Shown here: one piece after another, positions 9,880 through 20,498 of the stretch
Position numbering within the stretch: the first letter of the stretch is position 1
Layout: each line of letters begins with the position of its first letter
Source of the DNA: Oryzomicrobium terrae
GTDB lineage: Bacteria > Pseudomonadota > Gammaproteobacteria > Burkholderiales > Rhodocyclaceae
Length of the DNA stretch: 64,000 nucleotides
Direction of reading: 5' to 3'
NCBI RefSeq assembly: GCF_008274805.1
Contig: NZ_CP022579.1
Coordinates: 1,178,001 to 1,242,000, forward strand
Translations under genes and position numbers: made by a program
Notes under the pieces: model-generated
What the model saw: only the letters and a program-made list of their open reading frames with translations
The model's database searches: none
Told to the model about the DNA's origin: nothing

Positions 9880-9949
9880 GGCGGTCTGAGCAGTCAGAGG
9901 TAAGCGGCAATAAAGAGAGCCGGGGAACGGGACTGAAAGTAACGGCGAA

Positions 9950-9985
9950 GGGTGAGGGGGAGGGAATGCCCCTCGCGCCTCACCC
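9950..9985 (-). other. hairpin in the dnaK-dnaJ spacer
   Basis: An 8-bp perfect inverted repeat (9950-9957 with 9978-9985) lies in the dnaK-dnaJ spacer. It has no clear T-tract on the minus strand, so it is more likely an mRNA processing or stabilising structure, or a weak attenuator, than a full terminator. Confidence 0.4.
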
Positions 9986-10007
9986 TCCTGATCTCAGCGG
10001 ATCGAGG

Positions 10008-11948
<1,941 letters not shown>

Positions 11949-12037
11949 GTTGGTTCCTTTCAATGAGGGGCGCGGTGTAGGCGGGGCGTGGGCCCTGGTG
12001 TTACACGCACGCGGTCAATACGATTTCTGATTCTTAG

Positions 12038-12063
12038 ATAGGGGCCGGCGGCAGGATTTCAAG
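12038..12063 (-). promoter_or_regulatory. sigma-32 heat-shock promoter for dnaK
   Basis: On the minus strand, CTTGAAA (12063-12057) is followed after 12 bases by CCCCTATCT (from 12044), close to the sigma-32 consensus CTTGAAA-N13-CCCCATnT. It lies in the grpE-dnaK gap, about 90 bases before the dnaK start. Confidence 0.75.
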
Positions 12064-12093
12064 CCCCCGCAACGGCAATTCTTGGCGGGCCGT

Positions 12094-12663
12094 TCAGCCC
12101 TGGGCCACGGTGACCATGGCCGGGCGCAGCACCCGGTCGTTGAGCACGTAGCCCTTTTGCAGCACGGTCACCACGGTGTTCGGCTCCTGGTCGGCGGGCA
12201 CCATGCCCACGGCCTGGTGGCGATGCGGGTCGAACTTCTCGCCGGCTGGATTCACCTCGGCCACCCCGGCCTTGTCGAAAGCGCTGGCCAGTTGCTTGAG
12301 GGTCAGTTCGACGCCGGAGGTGAGGTTTTCCAGACTGGCGTTGGCGGTGTTGGCGGCAATGGCCGCTTCCAGGCTGTCCTTGACGGCCACCAGGTCGAGG
12401 GAGAACTTCTCCACGGCGAACTTGCCGGCCTTGAGCACTTCCTCGGCAGAGCGGCGGCGGATGTTGTCGGCCTCGGCCACGGCGCGCAACCAGGCATCGT
12501 GCTTGGCGGCCAGTTCGGCTTCCAGTTCGGCAACGCGGGCGGCAAGGGCAGCCGGGTCTTGAGAGACGGCATCGCCGAGAGGCGCGTCGATAGTGGCTTC
12601 CGGGGCAGGGGCTGCGGAGGTGTCCGCCTGGTGCGGATCCTGGGGCAGGGGAGTCTCGGACAT
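12094..12663 (-). CDS. grpE: nucleotide exchange factor GrpE
   Basis: GrpE releases ADP from DnaK and so resets the Hsp70 cycle; it works as a dimer with a long paired helix. The 189-residue product has an acidic, proline-rich, disordered N-terminus (about 1-35), a long coiled-coil region beginning [20 protein letters not shown], the conserved [11 protein letters not shown] segment, and the C-terminal beta-domain with [15 protein letters not shown] and [21 protein letters not shown]. It is first in the grpE-dnaK-dnaJ cluster and has its own sigma-32-type promoter. It is divergent from a protein kinase gene, with 159 bases between the two starts. Confidence 0.96.
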   Translation of the reverse strand: MSETPLPQDPHQADTSAAPAPEATIDAPLGDAVSQDPAALAARVAELEAELAAKHDAWLRAVAEADNIRRRSAEEVLKAGKFAVEKFSLDLVAVKDSLEAAIAANTANASLENLTSGVELTLKQLASAFDKAGVAEVNPAGEKFDPHRHQAVGMVPADQEPNTVVTVLQKGYVLNDRVLRPAMVTVAQG

Positions 12664-12704
12664 GGTTCGGGGTCTCCAGACGACTAGATGAACAATTTCT
12701 TCCA

Positions 12705-12731
12705 GTTGGGGTGCCTTTGCCGCATTTCAAG
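12705..12731 (-). promoter_or_regulatory. sigma-32 heat-shock promoter for grpE
   Basis: On the minus strand, CTTGAAA (12731-12725) and CCCCAAC (12711-12705) are separated by 13 bases, nearly the exact sigma-32 consensus. It lies 42 bases upstream of the grpE ATG. The ten bases GGGGCTTGAA also open the dnaK promoter. Confidence 0.8.
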
Positions 12732-12822
12732 CCCCGCCAGGAAAAAAAGAGCGTGCTTCTGCTAGCATGCTTGCTCCCGAGCCCGCATTCGCATCCAGGC
12801 GTTTCTCGCCCCGGAGCGGCGG

Positions 12823-14268
12823 GTGGTCAAGATTCCAGTGGGCGGGGCCGCACCCGCCACGACAAGAGGCGCAACTACCGTGGCAGGCGCAGCCAATCAG
12901 CCAAAGAACATCGGTCGCTACGAGGTGCTCCGCGAACTGGGCAAGGGGGCCACGGCCACTGTCTATCTGGCCCGGGACCCGGACAGCGGCCGCGAAGTGG
13001 CGATCAAGTACGTGCGCTTCGGCGGTGCCGGTGGCGCCGCCCTGTCGCGCCGGCTGCTCAAGCTGTTCAATACCGAGCATGGAGTCGGCCAGCGCCTCGA
13101 CCATCCCAACATCGTCAAGATCTACGACGCGGTGGTGGAGAGCACCGGCAAGGAACCCCGCGCTTACCTGGTGATGGAATTCGTCGATGGCACGGCCCTC
13201 GACCAGTACATCCACATCGACCGGCTGCTGCCCTTCCACAAGGTGGTGGGCATCATCTTCAAGTGCTGCCTGGCCCTCGATCATGCCGCCCGCCAGGGGG
13301 TGGTGCATCGGGACATCAAGCCGGCCAACATCCTCATCGACAAGGAGGGCAACCCGAAAATCACCGACTTCGGCCTGGCCCTCAATCTGCAGAAGGACAA
13401 GGACCGGGATTCGACCTTCGTCATGGGGGTCGGCTCCCCGGCCTACATGTCGCCGGAGCAGGTCAAGGGCTATCCGCTCAATCATAAGACCGACCTGTAT
13501 TCCCTGGGCGTGCTGCTCTTCCAGTTGCTCACCGGGCGCCTGCCGTTCCGTGCCGACAACCCGGCCTCCCTGGTCTATAAGATCGTGAACATGGAGCCCC
13601 CCGCCGTGTGCGCTCTCAACCCGGCGATCCCGGCGGGGATGGACCCGATCCTCAAAAAGGCCCTGGAAAAGGACCTCTACAACCGTTATCGCAGTGGCGC
13701 CGATTTCGCCAAGGATCTGTCCTCGGTGCGCTACCAGATCCTCGACGACGAGGACGATGTGGCGGAACGGGACCGCAAGCGCTTCATGACCCTGCGTGGC
13801 CTGCCGTTCTTCCGCCGCTTCGAGGACGTGGAATTGTGGGAGATCCTGCGCATTTCCACCTGGCAGGAGGTGCCAGAAAAAGTCGCCCTGATCCGCGAAC
13901 TGACCCTGGACAAGGTGTTCGGCGTGATCGTCTCCGGCCAGGTCGAAGTTTCTTACCAGGGGCGCAGCCTGGCCCGCCTGGAAAGTGGCGAGGTGGTCGG
14001 GGAGATGGCCTACCTGGACCCGGAGCAGGGGCCGCGCAGTGCCACGGTGGTTACCCTGGCGCCAACCGTTTTTCTGGAAATCAGCGCCGCTGCCATGGCC
14101 CTGTCCTCCGATGAATTGCAGGAGCGCTTTCACCGGGCCATCACCGGCATCCTGATTACCCGCCTGCGCCAGGCCAACAAGTCCCTGGCCAAGCTCGGGG
14201 CGGTCGCGGTGCGGGGCAGCGCGCCCGCGCCCAAGGCCGCCCCGGGGGGGCTGGCCCTGCTCGACTGA
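12823..14268 (+). CDS. Ser/Thr protein kinase fused to a cyclic-nucleotide-binding domain
   Basis: This is a predicted cytoplasmic Hanks-type protein kinase. The 481-residue product starts at a GTG (12823) with a GGAG-like stretch just upstream. The kinase domain spans about residues 33-305: glycine loop ELGKGATATVY, ATP-anchoring K62 in VAIKYV, catalytic loop VHRDIKPANI (162-170), DFG at 182-184 and activation segment SPAYMSPEQ. After a linker there is a cNMP-binding/Crp-type beta-barrel (about 325-445) with FGVIVSGQVEVSYQG and LESGEVVGEMAYLD. No transmembrane segment or extracellular PASTA domain is visible, so the likely input is a small ligand in the cytoplasm. Which nucleotide binds, and which protein is phosphorylated, cannot be read from the sequence. 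The gene diverges from grpE. Confidence 0.85.
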   Translation: MVKIPVGGAAPATTRGATTVAGAANQPKNIGRYEVLRELGKGATATVYLARDPDSGREVAIKYVRFGGAGGAALSRRLLKLFNTEHGVGQRLDHPNIVKIYDAVVESTGKEPRAYLVMEFVDGTALDQYIHIDRLLPFHKVVGIIFKCCLALDHAARQGVVHRDIKPANILIDKEGNPKITDFGLALNLQKDKDRDSTFVMGVGSPAYMSPEQVKGYPLNHKTDLYSLGVLLFQLLTGRLPFRADNPASLVYKIVNMEPPAVCALNPAIPAGMDPILKKALEKDLYNRYRSGADFAKDLSSVRYQILDDEDDVAERDRKRFMTLRGLPFFRRFEDVELWEILRISTWQEVPEKVALIRELTLDKVFGVIVSGQVEVSYQGRSLARLESGEVVGEMAYLDPEQGPRSATVVTLAPTVFLEISAAAMALSSDELQERFHRAITGILITRLRQANKSLAKLGAVAVRGSAPAPKAAPGGLALLD

Positions 14269-14584
14269 CGGTTGGGGCAGGTTGCGCGAGGGTTCGAGGC
14301 ACGGATGGCCCGGCCGGCCGGGAGTGCCGGCGCATGCTTACCTTGTCGGGCACAGGGCTGATGCCACAACTCCTGGCCGACCACAGGGGGGCTGTTGGCG
14401 TTGTTGTTGTGCCACCGGCCAACGCCCGCATGTCCTGCCCGGCCTACGTTTGCAGACGGTGCCGGGTGCGCTTGTAACATGCCAGACAACTAATGGCGTT
14501 AGGCTTCCGGAGCCGCTGCCTGCCGCGCGGCGGCGCTATGCCGGGCTGGGCATGGCCGTCTCAATGCCGTGAAGGTGATCCGTC
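14269..14584 (+). other. 316-base gap without a recognisable gene
   Basis: This stretch lies between the kinase gene and the small membrane-protein gene. Short open frames occur in both directions, but none has a plausible start signal or protein-like composition. A GC-rich palindromic patch near 14310-14335 could be a weak hairpin. No promoter or terminator was convincing. Confidence 0.4.
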
Positions 14585-14806
14585 ATGCAAGTGCTTATCC
14601 GCCGTAACGGCAAACTGGTCTTTCTCACCATCGTTTGGCTGGCCGTATTCCTGCTCGCGCTGCTGCTCAGCCTGCTGCTCGATCTGGCGGAACAGACGCT
14701 GCCCTTGAATCTGGTGGTTCGTACCGGGGTGAGTACCGCCATCATCGTGCTGGCCTTGAACCTGTTCCTGGTGCCGCGGTTACGCGCGCTGCTTGGCGAG
14801 GGCTAA
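14585..14806 (+). CDS. small two-helix membrane protein of unknown function
   Basis: I do not recognise this family. The 73-residue product has a short basic N-terminus (MQVLIRRNGK), a hydrophobic helix (about residues 11-32, rich in Leu), a short polar turn with an acidic patch (DLAEQT), a second hydrophobic helix (about 44-64) and a basic end (PRLRALLGEG). This pattern fits a small inner-membrane hairpin protein with both ends in the cytoplasm. A weak GAAGGTGATC stretch precedes the ATG. Coding potential is supported by the clean amphipathic/hydrophobic pattern rather than by homology. It follows the kinase gene at a distance of 316 bases and need not be co-transcribed with it. Confidence 0.55.
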   Translation: MQVLIRRNGKLVFLTIVWLAVFLLALLLSLLLDLAEQTLPLNLVVRTGVSTAIIVLALNLFLVPRLRALLGEG

Positions 14807-14975
14807 TCGGCTGGCGAAGGGATAGGTACCAGGAGGCTCGGGGACGGTGCCGATGCTGATTGCCGCCGGCTCGCGCAACTCGCGGCCACCTCTGCTGACC
14901 GGGCGTTACGCCGTGGGGTAGGGTCGAGGACGCGATGCGCGGTGGGCGTTCTGTCTCCGCATGGGCCGGACCAAA

Positions 14976-15003
14976 ACAAAGGGCACCCGCAGGTGCCCTT
15001 TGT
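14976..15003 (-). terminator. Rho-independent terminator after the chemoreceptor gene
   Basis: A 12-bp perfect stem (14976-14987 with 14992-15003, four-base loop) is followed on the minus strand by TTTTGG. It lies 22 bases after the stop of the gene at 15025 and could work in both directions. Confidence 0.8.
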
Positions 15004-15024
15004 CGTTACCACTCCGGCTATCGA

Positions 15025-16644
15025 TCAGGTGCGGAAGCGGCCCACCGCGCCCTGCAGCGAATCGGCCAGGGCTTCCAGGGCCTGGGCGGCCTGGGCGGTT
15101 TCTTCCACGGCGCCATTGTTCTCCTGGGCCATGGCGGCGATGGCGGCGATATTTTCGGCCACGTCGCCGCTCACCCGGCGCTGCTGCTCGGTGGCGGCGG
15201 CGATGGTGTCCAGGCCGTGGCCGACTTCGGTAACCGAGCCGTTGGTGGCCTGCAGGATGTTGGCCACCCCTTCCACCGAATGCTGGCTGGCAGCCAGGTT
15301 GGTCAGGCCCGATTCGATGGCGGTGCGCACCTGGACCGACTGGGCCGACAGGCTGTCGGTGATCGAATCGATTTCGCTGGCGGAACGGGACGACTTCTCG
15401 GCCAGCTTGCGCACTTCGTCGGCGACCACGGCGAAGCCGCGGCCGGCCTCGCCGGCCCGGGCAGCCTCGATGGCGGCGTTGAGGGCCAGCAGGTTGGTCT
15501 GCTCGGCGATGTCCTTGACCTCCTGGGTCATGCGGGTGATGGCGTCGGTACTGCGCACGAATTCGGTGACCGTGTCGGCCATGGTACGCACATTGTGTTC
15601 GACACCCTTCATCTCGCCGAGCAGCTGGTTCAGGCTGCGATTGCCTTCGTCGGCCCGGGCCAGACTCTCCTGGGATTGCTGCTGGACGTGGCTGGCGCTA
15701 TCCGAGATCGAGACGATGCTTTCCACCAGTTGCTCGACCGCGCTGGCGGCCTGGACCGACTGCTCGTTCTGCCGGTGGGAGCTGGCCGCTACCCGGCCGG
15801 CGGACTGGGACAGGTCGTGGGCCTTGCCCGACACCTGGCCGGCGGCGGTGCTGACCTGGCGCACCAGATTGGCGAAGTTTTCCATCAGCTGGTTGAAGAC
15901 GCCGGCGGCCTCGCCGATTTCGTCTTTGCCCTTGACCGGCAGGCGCCGGGTCAGGTCGCCGTCGCCCTCGGCGATGTCGCGTAGGCCGCGGGTCAGCTGG
16001 CCGATCGGCTCGGTGACGAAGTGGCGGGTGAACAGGTAGATCACCAGCAGCAGGCCGATCACCACCGCCACGGCGGTGGCGGCGATCTTGACACCGAAGC
16101 TGTTGACCGCGGCATCGACGTCGGACAGCGAGACCTTCATGCTGACCACGCCGAGCACGGTGCCTTCCGGCACCTGGTGGCACATGATGCAGTTCTTGCC
16201 CAGGTAGTTGGTGGAGGCCAGGGTCGGGTTCACCACGCGCAGGTAGCGGCCGTCGCCGTCGTCGCCTACGGCGACGAAGGGCTTGCCGCTGCCCATCACC
16301 TGTTTTTCCACATCGTCGAGGGGGCGGGTGGATTTGGTGTCCGGACCGAACACCTTGGAGACGGCTTCGCCGCGCACCACGTGCAGGTCCTTGATGATCG
16401 ACAGCTGCTTGATCTGGTCGAGGAACACCTCGCGCTGCCCCACGGTGCCGGTGATCATCATGCCGGTGAGGCCGGCCATGGTCATCTCGTGGATGCTCTT
16501 GGCGAAGCTTTCCGCTTGATTGACGGCGGTATCGCGGGTGACTGCGGTTTCCCAGACGATCATGCCGCTCCAGGCGGCCACCAGCACCAGCCAGATCGCG
16601 GCGGTCAGACGAACCCAGATGCTCCAGTCGGCGATACGCTTCAT
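15025..16644 (-). CDS. methyl-accepting chemotaxis protein with a periplasmic CxxCH haem-c motif
   Basis: This is a transmembrane chemoreceptor that signals to CheA/CheW. The 539-residue product has a first membrane helix (about 14-34), a periplasmic sensor region (about 35-185), a second helix (about 186-206), a HAMP domain (about 207-260) and a cytoplasmic signalling domain. The tip of that domain carries the highly conserved [19 protein letters not shown]. The sensor region holds [11 protein letters not shown], a CxxCH c-type haem attachment site at residues 152-156 (bases 16191-16177), soon before the second helix. Periplasmic haem-c sensor domains are known from Desulfovibrio DcrA and Geobacter GSU0582/GSU0935, where redox state or a gas ligand is thought to be sensed. 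No C-terminal receptor pentapeptide is visible. No other chemotaxis genes lie nearby, so this is an orphan receptor. Confidence 0.9.
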   Translation of the reverse strand: MKRIADWSIWVRLTAAIWLVLVAAWSGMIVWETAVTRDTAVNQAESFAKSIHEMTMAGLTGMMITGTVGQREVFLDQIKQLSIIKDLHVVRGEAVSKVFGPDTKSTRPLDDVEKQVMGSGKPFVAVGDDGDGRYLRVVNPTLASTNYLGKNCIMCHQVPEGTVLGVVSMKVSLSDVDAAVNSFGVKIAATAVAVVIGLLLVIYLFTRHFVTEPIGQLTRGLRDIAEGDGDLTRRLPVKGKDEIGEAAGVFNQLMENFANLVRQVSTAAGQVSGKAHDLSQSAGRVAASSHRQNEQSVQAASAVEQLVESIVSISDSASHVQQQSQESLARADEGNRSLNQLLGEMKGVEHNVRTMADTVTEFVRSTDAITRMTQEVKDIAEQTNLLALNAAIEAARAGEAGRGFAVVADEVRKLAEKSSRSASEIDSITDSLSAQSVQVRTAIESGLTNLAASQHSVEGVANILQATNGSVTEVGHGLDTIAAATEQQRRVSGDVAENIAAIAAMAQENNGAVEETAQAAQALEALADSLQGAVGRFRT

Positions 16645-16757
16645 GAGACCCGTTACCTCCCAATGGCCATGGCCCGCGAACGGGTGGCCTTGTTTTTAGT
16701 AGGCCTGGGGCGGGTGTTCGAGCCCGCCGCCGGCAGGGGCGTGTCGCCCGATTTGCT

Positions 16758-17912
16758 TCAGGCAGCCACGTCTATCTGTTGGATTGTGCCAGCCGCTCCC
16801 GACTCGTGCAAAAACACGCCGGTGGCGCGGATCTGCGCCTGGAGCCGGTTGGCGCTGTCCTTGAGGTCGAAAGGGGTGGCCTGGCCGGTGGTGGAAAGAG
16901 CGCCGATGCCTTGGTCGGCAAGGGATTTGAACACCGGGCCGTTGGCGCCGAGGGTCCAGGTACCGAGGTGGGGGAAGGCTGGGTCGGCCTCGTCGATCCA
17001 GCCGTTGCCGTCCGCATCGAGGGCGGCCAGTTCGGCAAAACCGTTGCCGCTGGTCGGACCGAATAGCTCGCGGCCGTCGTTCACCTGACCGTCGCCGTTG
17101 CGGTCGAAGGCGAGAAAAGCGCTGCCGCTGGCGACAAAGGGCAGGCTTTCCTTCTGTCCATCGCCATTCAGGTCGAAGGCGACCTTCAGGTCCGACAACT
17201 GGGCGGCGTTACCGTTGAAGTTGAGCACCAGCGGGTCCCGCATCTTGGCGTCACCCAGGCGCAGGCGTTCGCTGTAGGTGGCCTCGAACTGGCGGCTCAT
17301 GGTCAGGGATGCCTGGAAGTTGATTTCCCGGCCGTCGGCGGTGCGCACCACGCCGTTGGCGGCGAAGGTGGTGGTCTCGCTCTCCCGTACCGTTTCCTTG
17401 TAGTCGTACTCGACGCCGAAACCGGCCCGTTGCGCGGCGGCATTGCCGGCCTGGGCGTTGCCGTTCGGATCGGGTGGGGCAGACACGTCCGTCGCGGCCG
17501 GGGCGCTGATGTCGCGGGCGTTGAAGAGTTGAATGGTCTGGCCCGTGAGCATTTCGATCACGGCTTTGAGCAGCTTCATGCGCGGGTCCAGGCCGTTGTC
17601 GCCGTTCGGGTCGCTGGCGGCGACGGCCTGGCCCACGGGATTCTGGTTGGCTGCATTGGCGCTGTCGTTTTGCTGGGCCGCCAGGGCCGCCTGGGAAAGT
17701 TCCACCAGGGGGCGCAGCGCGTCCGGCACGCCCGAGGCGCCGTTGCCCGAATTGATTGCACCGGCCGCGCCGGTCTGGTTGGTCGGGGCGCTCTGGCCTT
17801 CGAAATCGGGGCGGCGGTCGCCAACCCAGGCGCGCAGGCTTTCGCTGACCTCCCGCTGGGATTGGGCGGCGTGGCTGGAGCGTTGCTCCAGGATGGACTG
17901 GGTGATGTGCAT
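16758..17912 (-). CDS. unknown protein with three EF-hand-like calcium-binding repeats
   Basis: I do not recognise a named function. From the ATG at 17912 (GGAG eight bases upstream) the product is 384 residues; a longer frame to 17939 lacks a ribosome site. The N-terminal half is rich in Gln, Asn, Ala and Ser and looks disordered. About residues 225-315 contain DPLVLNFNGN and then three Asp/Gly/Asn-rich loops resembling EF-hand or dockerin calcium sites: DLNGDGQKE (247-255), DRNGDGQVNDG (270-280) and DADGNGWIDEAD (299-310). Similar blocks occur in large secreted calcium-binding proteins, but here the protein is small and no Sec signal peptide is visible. It lies between the chemoreceptor and hemH, with gaps on both sides, so no operon partner is evident. 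Confidence 0.7.
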   Translation of the reverse strand: MHITQSILEQRSSHAAQSQREVSESLRAWVGDRRPDFEGQSAPTNQTGAAGAINSGNGASGVPDALRPLVELSQAALAAQQNDSANAANQNPVGQAVAASDPNGDNGLDPRMKLLKAVIEMLTGQTIQLFNARDISAPAATDVSAPPDPNGNAQAGNAAAQRAGFGVEYDYKETVRESETTTFAANGVVRTADGREINFQASLTMSRQFEATYSERLRLGDAKMRDPLVLNFNGNAAQLSDLKVAFDLNGDGQKESLPFVASGSAFLAFDRNGDGQVNDGRELFGPTSGNGFAELAALDADGNGWIDEADPAFPHLGTWTLGANGPVFKSLADQGIGALSTTGQATPFDLKDSANRLQAQIRATGVFLHESGAAGTIQQIDVAA

Positions 17913-18124
17913 GGGTGGGCTCCGGGCGCGGTTACCCATGCGTTAACGGCCAAGATGACGAAAGCTTAACCTGGGCCAAGACCTAGGATTGGCGCGGGTC
18001 TTCACGGCATGTGCCTGGAAGTCCGCGCCAGTCCTCGCGCTCCGGGCAGGTATCGTGAAGATGCCCGCCCCTTCTAGGGGTTGGCCCGATGCTTGGCCCT
18101 AAACTGGGCCGACACCTGGCCCCA

Positions 18125-19237
18125 TTACTCCCGGGCGCCGAGCAACCGCGCCCGGGCCACGGACTCGGCCAGGCCCTGGTCGTCCCGGGGCGCTTTGGTT
18201 GGCCAGCCGGCCAACTGGCGCTCGGCCAGGTCGGCCAGGGCGGCGATCCAGTCGGGGCGCTCGTTGAGGCAGGGCAGGTAGTGGAAGACCTGGCCGCCGG
18301 CATTGAGGAAGTCGGCCTTCACCTCCTGGGCGATCTCCTCCAGGGTTTCCAGGCAGTCGGCGACGAAGCCCGGGCAGAGCACGTCCACCCGGGTCACCCC
18401 GTCCTGGGGCAGCTTGGTCAGGGTCGGTGCGGTGTAGGGCTGCAGCCACTCGGCCTTGCCGAAGCGGGACTGGAAGGTGGTGAGCACCTGCTGTTCGGGC
18501 AGCCCTAGGGCCCGGGCGAGCAGCCGGGCGGTCTTGTGGCATTCGCAGTGGTAGGGGTCGCCCAGATCCAGGGTGCGCTTGGGCACGCCGTGAAAGCTCA
18601 TTACCAGCCGGTAGGACGGGTCGTTCTCGGCGGGCTTGCCGTGGGCCTGCCAGTGCTCGCGCACGCTGGCGGCCAGGGCGGCGATGTAACCGGGATCGTC
18701 GGCAAAGCTGCGCTGGCTGCGCAGCTCGGGCTGGTTGCGCAGGCCGGCGAGCCACTGGCCGGCCTGGTCGAGCACGGTGGCGGTGGTGCTGGCCGAATAC
18801 TGGGGGTAGGCGGGCAGCAGCAGGATGCGGGTGTGGTTCTCGGCTTTGAGCCGGTCGAGTACCTCGGGCAGGGCCGGGCTGCCATAGCGCATCGCCCAGG
18901 TGACCGTGACCCGGTGGCCGCGCTCGCCGAGCAGGCCTTTCAGCAGCTTGGCCTGGCGCTCGGTGTGCACCTTGAGGGGCGAGCCTTCCGGGGTCCAGAT
19001 GGTGGCGTACTTGGCGGCGGACTGCTTGGGCCGGGTGTTGAGAATGATGCCGTTGAGGATCGGCCACCACACTGCCTTGGGGATTTCCACCACCCGGGGG
19101 TCGGAGAGGAATTCCTTGAGGTAGCGGCGCACCGCTTCGGGGGTGGGGGAGTCGGGGGAACCGAGGTTGACCAGCACTACGGCGGTTTGGGGCGGGGTAC
19201 CGTGCTTGAACGGGGGCTCGGGCTGGAAGCGGGGCAT
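18125..19237 (-). CDS. hemH: ferrochelatase
   Basis: HemH inserts ferrous iron into protoporphyrin IX, the last step of protohaem synthesis, at the cytoplasmic face of the membrane. The 370-residue product has the family length and signatures: [18 protein letters not shown] at the N-terminus, [12 protein letters not shown], the catalytic-histidine segment [20 protein letters not shown] and the C-terminal [19 protein letters not shown] containing the conserved Glu. It lies 120 bases downstream of hrcA on the same strand, a common betaproteobacterial neighbourhood. The 212-base gap that follows (17913-18124) contains only a weak 8-bp dyad (around 17990-18035). Confidence 0.96.
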   Translation of the reverse strand: MPRFQPEPPFKHGTPPQTAVVLVNLGSPDSPTPEAVRRYLKEFLSDPRVVEIPKAVWWPILNGIILNTRPKQSAAKYATIWTPEGSPLKVHTERQAKLLKGLLGERGHRVTVTWAMRYGSPALPEVLDRLKAENHTRILLLPAYPQYSASTTATVLDQAGQWLAGLRNQPELRSQRSFADDPGYIAALAASVREHWQAHGKPAENDPSYRLVMSFHGVPKRTLDLGDPYHCECHKTARLLARALGLPEQQVLTTFQSRFGKAEWLQPYTAPTLTKLPQDGVTRVDVLCPGFVADCLETLEEIAQEVKADFLNAGGQVFHYLPCLNERPDWIAALADLAERQLAGWPTKAPRDDQGLAESVARARLLGARE

Positions 19238-19357
19238 GGCGGTCCTGTGGCGGATTCTGGTTCTAGGGAAACTGGTCTCAGCGGTGGCGCCGAGAAGCGG
19301 GATTGCAGAGCGGTTCTGGGCAACCGGCGCAGGCGCTGCCGGCCGGTGCCGGCAGGG

Positions 19358-20386
19358 TCAGGCGGTGGCCTGGTAGGTGAGGGCGGAAGAGAGCAGCCGG
19401 GCGGTGATGTCCACGATCGGGATGACCCGCTCGTAGGCCATGCGGGTCGGGCCGATCACCCCCACCGAGCCGATCACCTGGCCGTTGGCCTCGTAGGGCG
19501 CGGTGACTACGCTGCACTCGTCCAGGGGGGCGATGCCCGATTCGTTGCCGATGTAGATCTGCACCCCATCGGCCTTGTTCGACAGGTCGAGCAGGCGTAC
19601 CAGGCCGGTCTTGTGCTCGAACAGGTCGAACAGCTCGCGCAGGCGGCGCACGTTGGACGAGAGGTCGTCCACGTCGAGCAGGTTGCGCTCGCCGGAGATC
19701 ACGTAGCGTTCGCTGCTTTCGCCCAGGGTCTGGTCGCCGACGGCCAGCACCGCGCTCATCAGCCGCTGCAGGTCGGACTTGAGTTCGCGCAGTTCGGCGT
19801 CGAGGCGGCCGCGTACCTGATCGAAATCCAGGCCGGCGCAGTGCTGGTTGAAGTAGTTGGCGGCGGTGACCAGTTCCGAGGGCGAATAGGCCGTCTCGGT
19901 GAACAGGATGCGGTTCTGCACCTCGCCGTCCGAGGTGACGAGGATCAGCAGAATGCGTTTTTCCGACAGGCTGAGGAACTCGATCTGCTTGATGCGCGGC
20001 GCCTGGCGGCGCGGTGCCACCACCACTCCGGCAAAATGGGACAGGTCGGACAGGATGCGCGAGGCCGAAGAGAGCAATTGTTGGGGCTGGCCCGGGTCGA
20101 GCTGGTGCTCCAGGGCGGCGATCTGGCCCTTTTCCAGGGGTTGCACGGTGAGCAGGGAATCGACGAACAGCCGGTAGCCCCGCGGCGTCGGTACCCGGCC
20201 GGCGGAGGTATGGGGGCTGGCAACGAAGCCGGCCTCCTCCAGGTCGGCCATCACGTTGCGGACCGTGGCGGGGGAGAGGTCGAGGCCGGAATACCGGGAC
20301 AGGGCGCGGGAGCCGATGGGCTCGCCTTCGGCGATGTACCGTTCGACCAGGGTCTTGAGTAGGATGCGGGCGCGTTCGTCGAGCAT
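19358..20386 (-). CDS. hrcA: heat-inducible transcription repressor HrcA
   Basis: HrcA represses class I heat-shock genes by binding the CIRCE inverted repeat; its folding depends on GroEL. The 342-residue product has the N-terminal winged-helix region ([54 protein letters not shown]) followed by [20 protein letters not shown] and the GAF-like and dimerisation regions ending in [19 protein letters not shown]. Length and motifs are normal. It diverges from nadK, with the starts 112 bases apart, and is followed by hemH. No CIRCE element was seen near it or near grpE/dnaK, so its targets (probably groESL) are outside the window. Confidence 0.96.
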   Translation of the reverse strand: MLDERARILLKTLVERYIAEGEPIGSRALSRYSGLDLSPATVRNVMADLEEAGFVASPHTSAGRVPTPRGYRLFVDSLLTVQPLEKGQIAALEHQLDPGQPQQLLSSASRILSDLSHFAGVVVAPRRQAPRIKQIEFLSLSEKRILLILVTSDGEVQNRILFTETAYSPSELVTAANYFNQHCAGLDFDQVRGRLDAELRELKSDLQRLMSAVLAVGDQTLGESSERYVISGERNLLDVDDLSSNVRRLRELFDLFEHKTGLVRLLDLSNKADGVQIYIGNESGIAPLDECSVVTAPYEANGQVIGSVGVIGPTRMAYERVIPIVDITARLLSSALTYQATA

Positions 20387-20498
20387 GGCCTGCTAATGTT
20401 ACCGAAAAGGGAGCCAACAATAATGCCGCGTACTAAAACCGGGGGCCGTCAGGTGGGGCGAGTCCGGCGGCGGCGATGTTTTGTGGTTTAATTTTGCC

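Noticed and set aside
14130-14489. Possible minus-strand gene in the gap after the kinase
   Set aside because: Pro/Ala/Arg-rich, overlapping the kinase 3' end, with no start signal.
17983-18303. Short open frame after hemH on the minus strand
   Set aside because: Low-complexity Pro/Ser/Ala/Arg sequence overlapping the hemH 3' end; no ribosome site.
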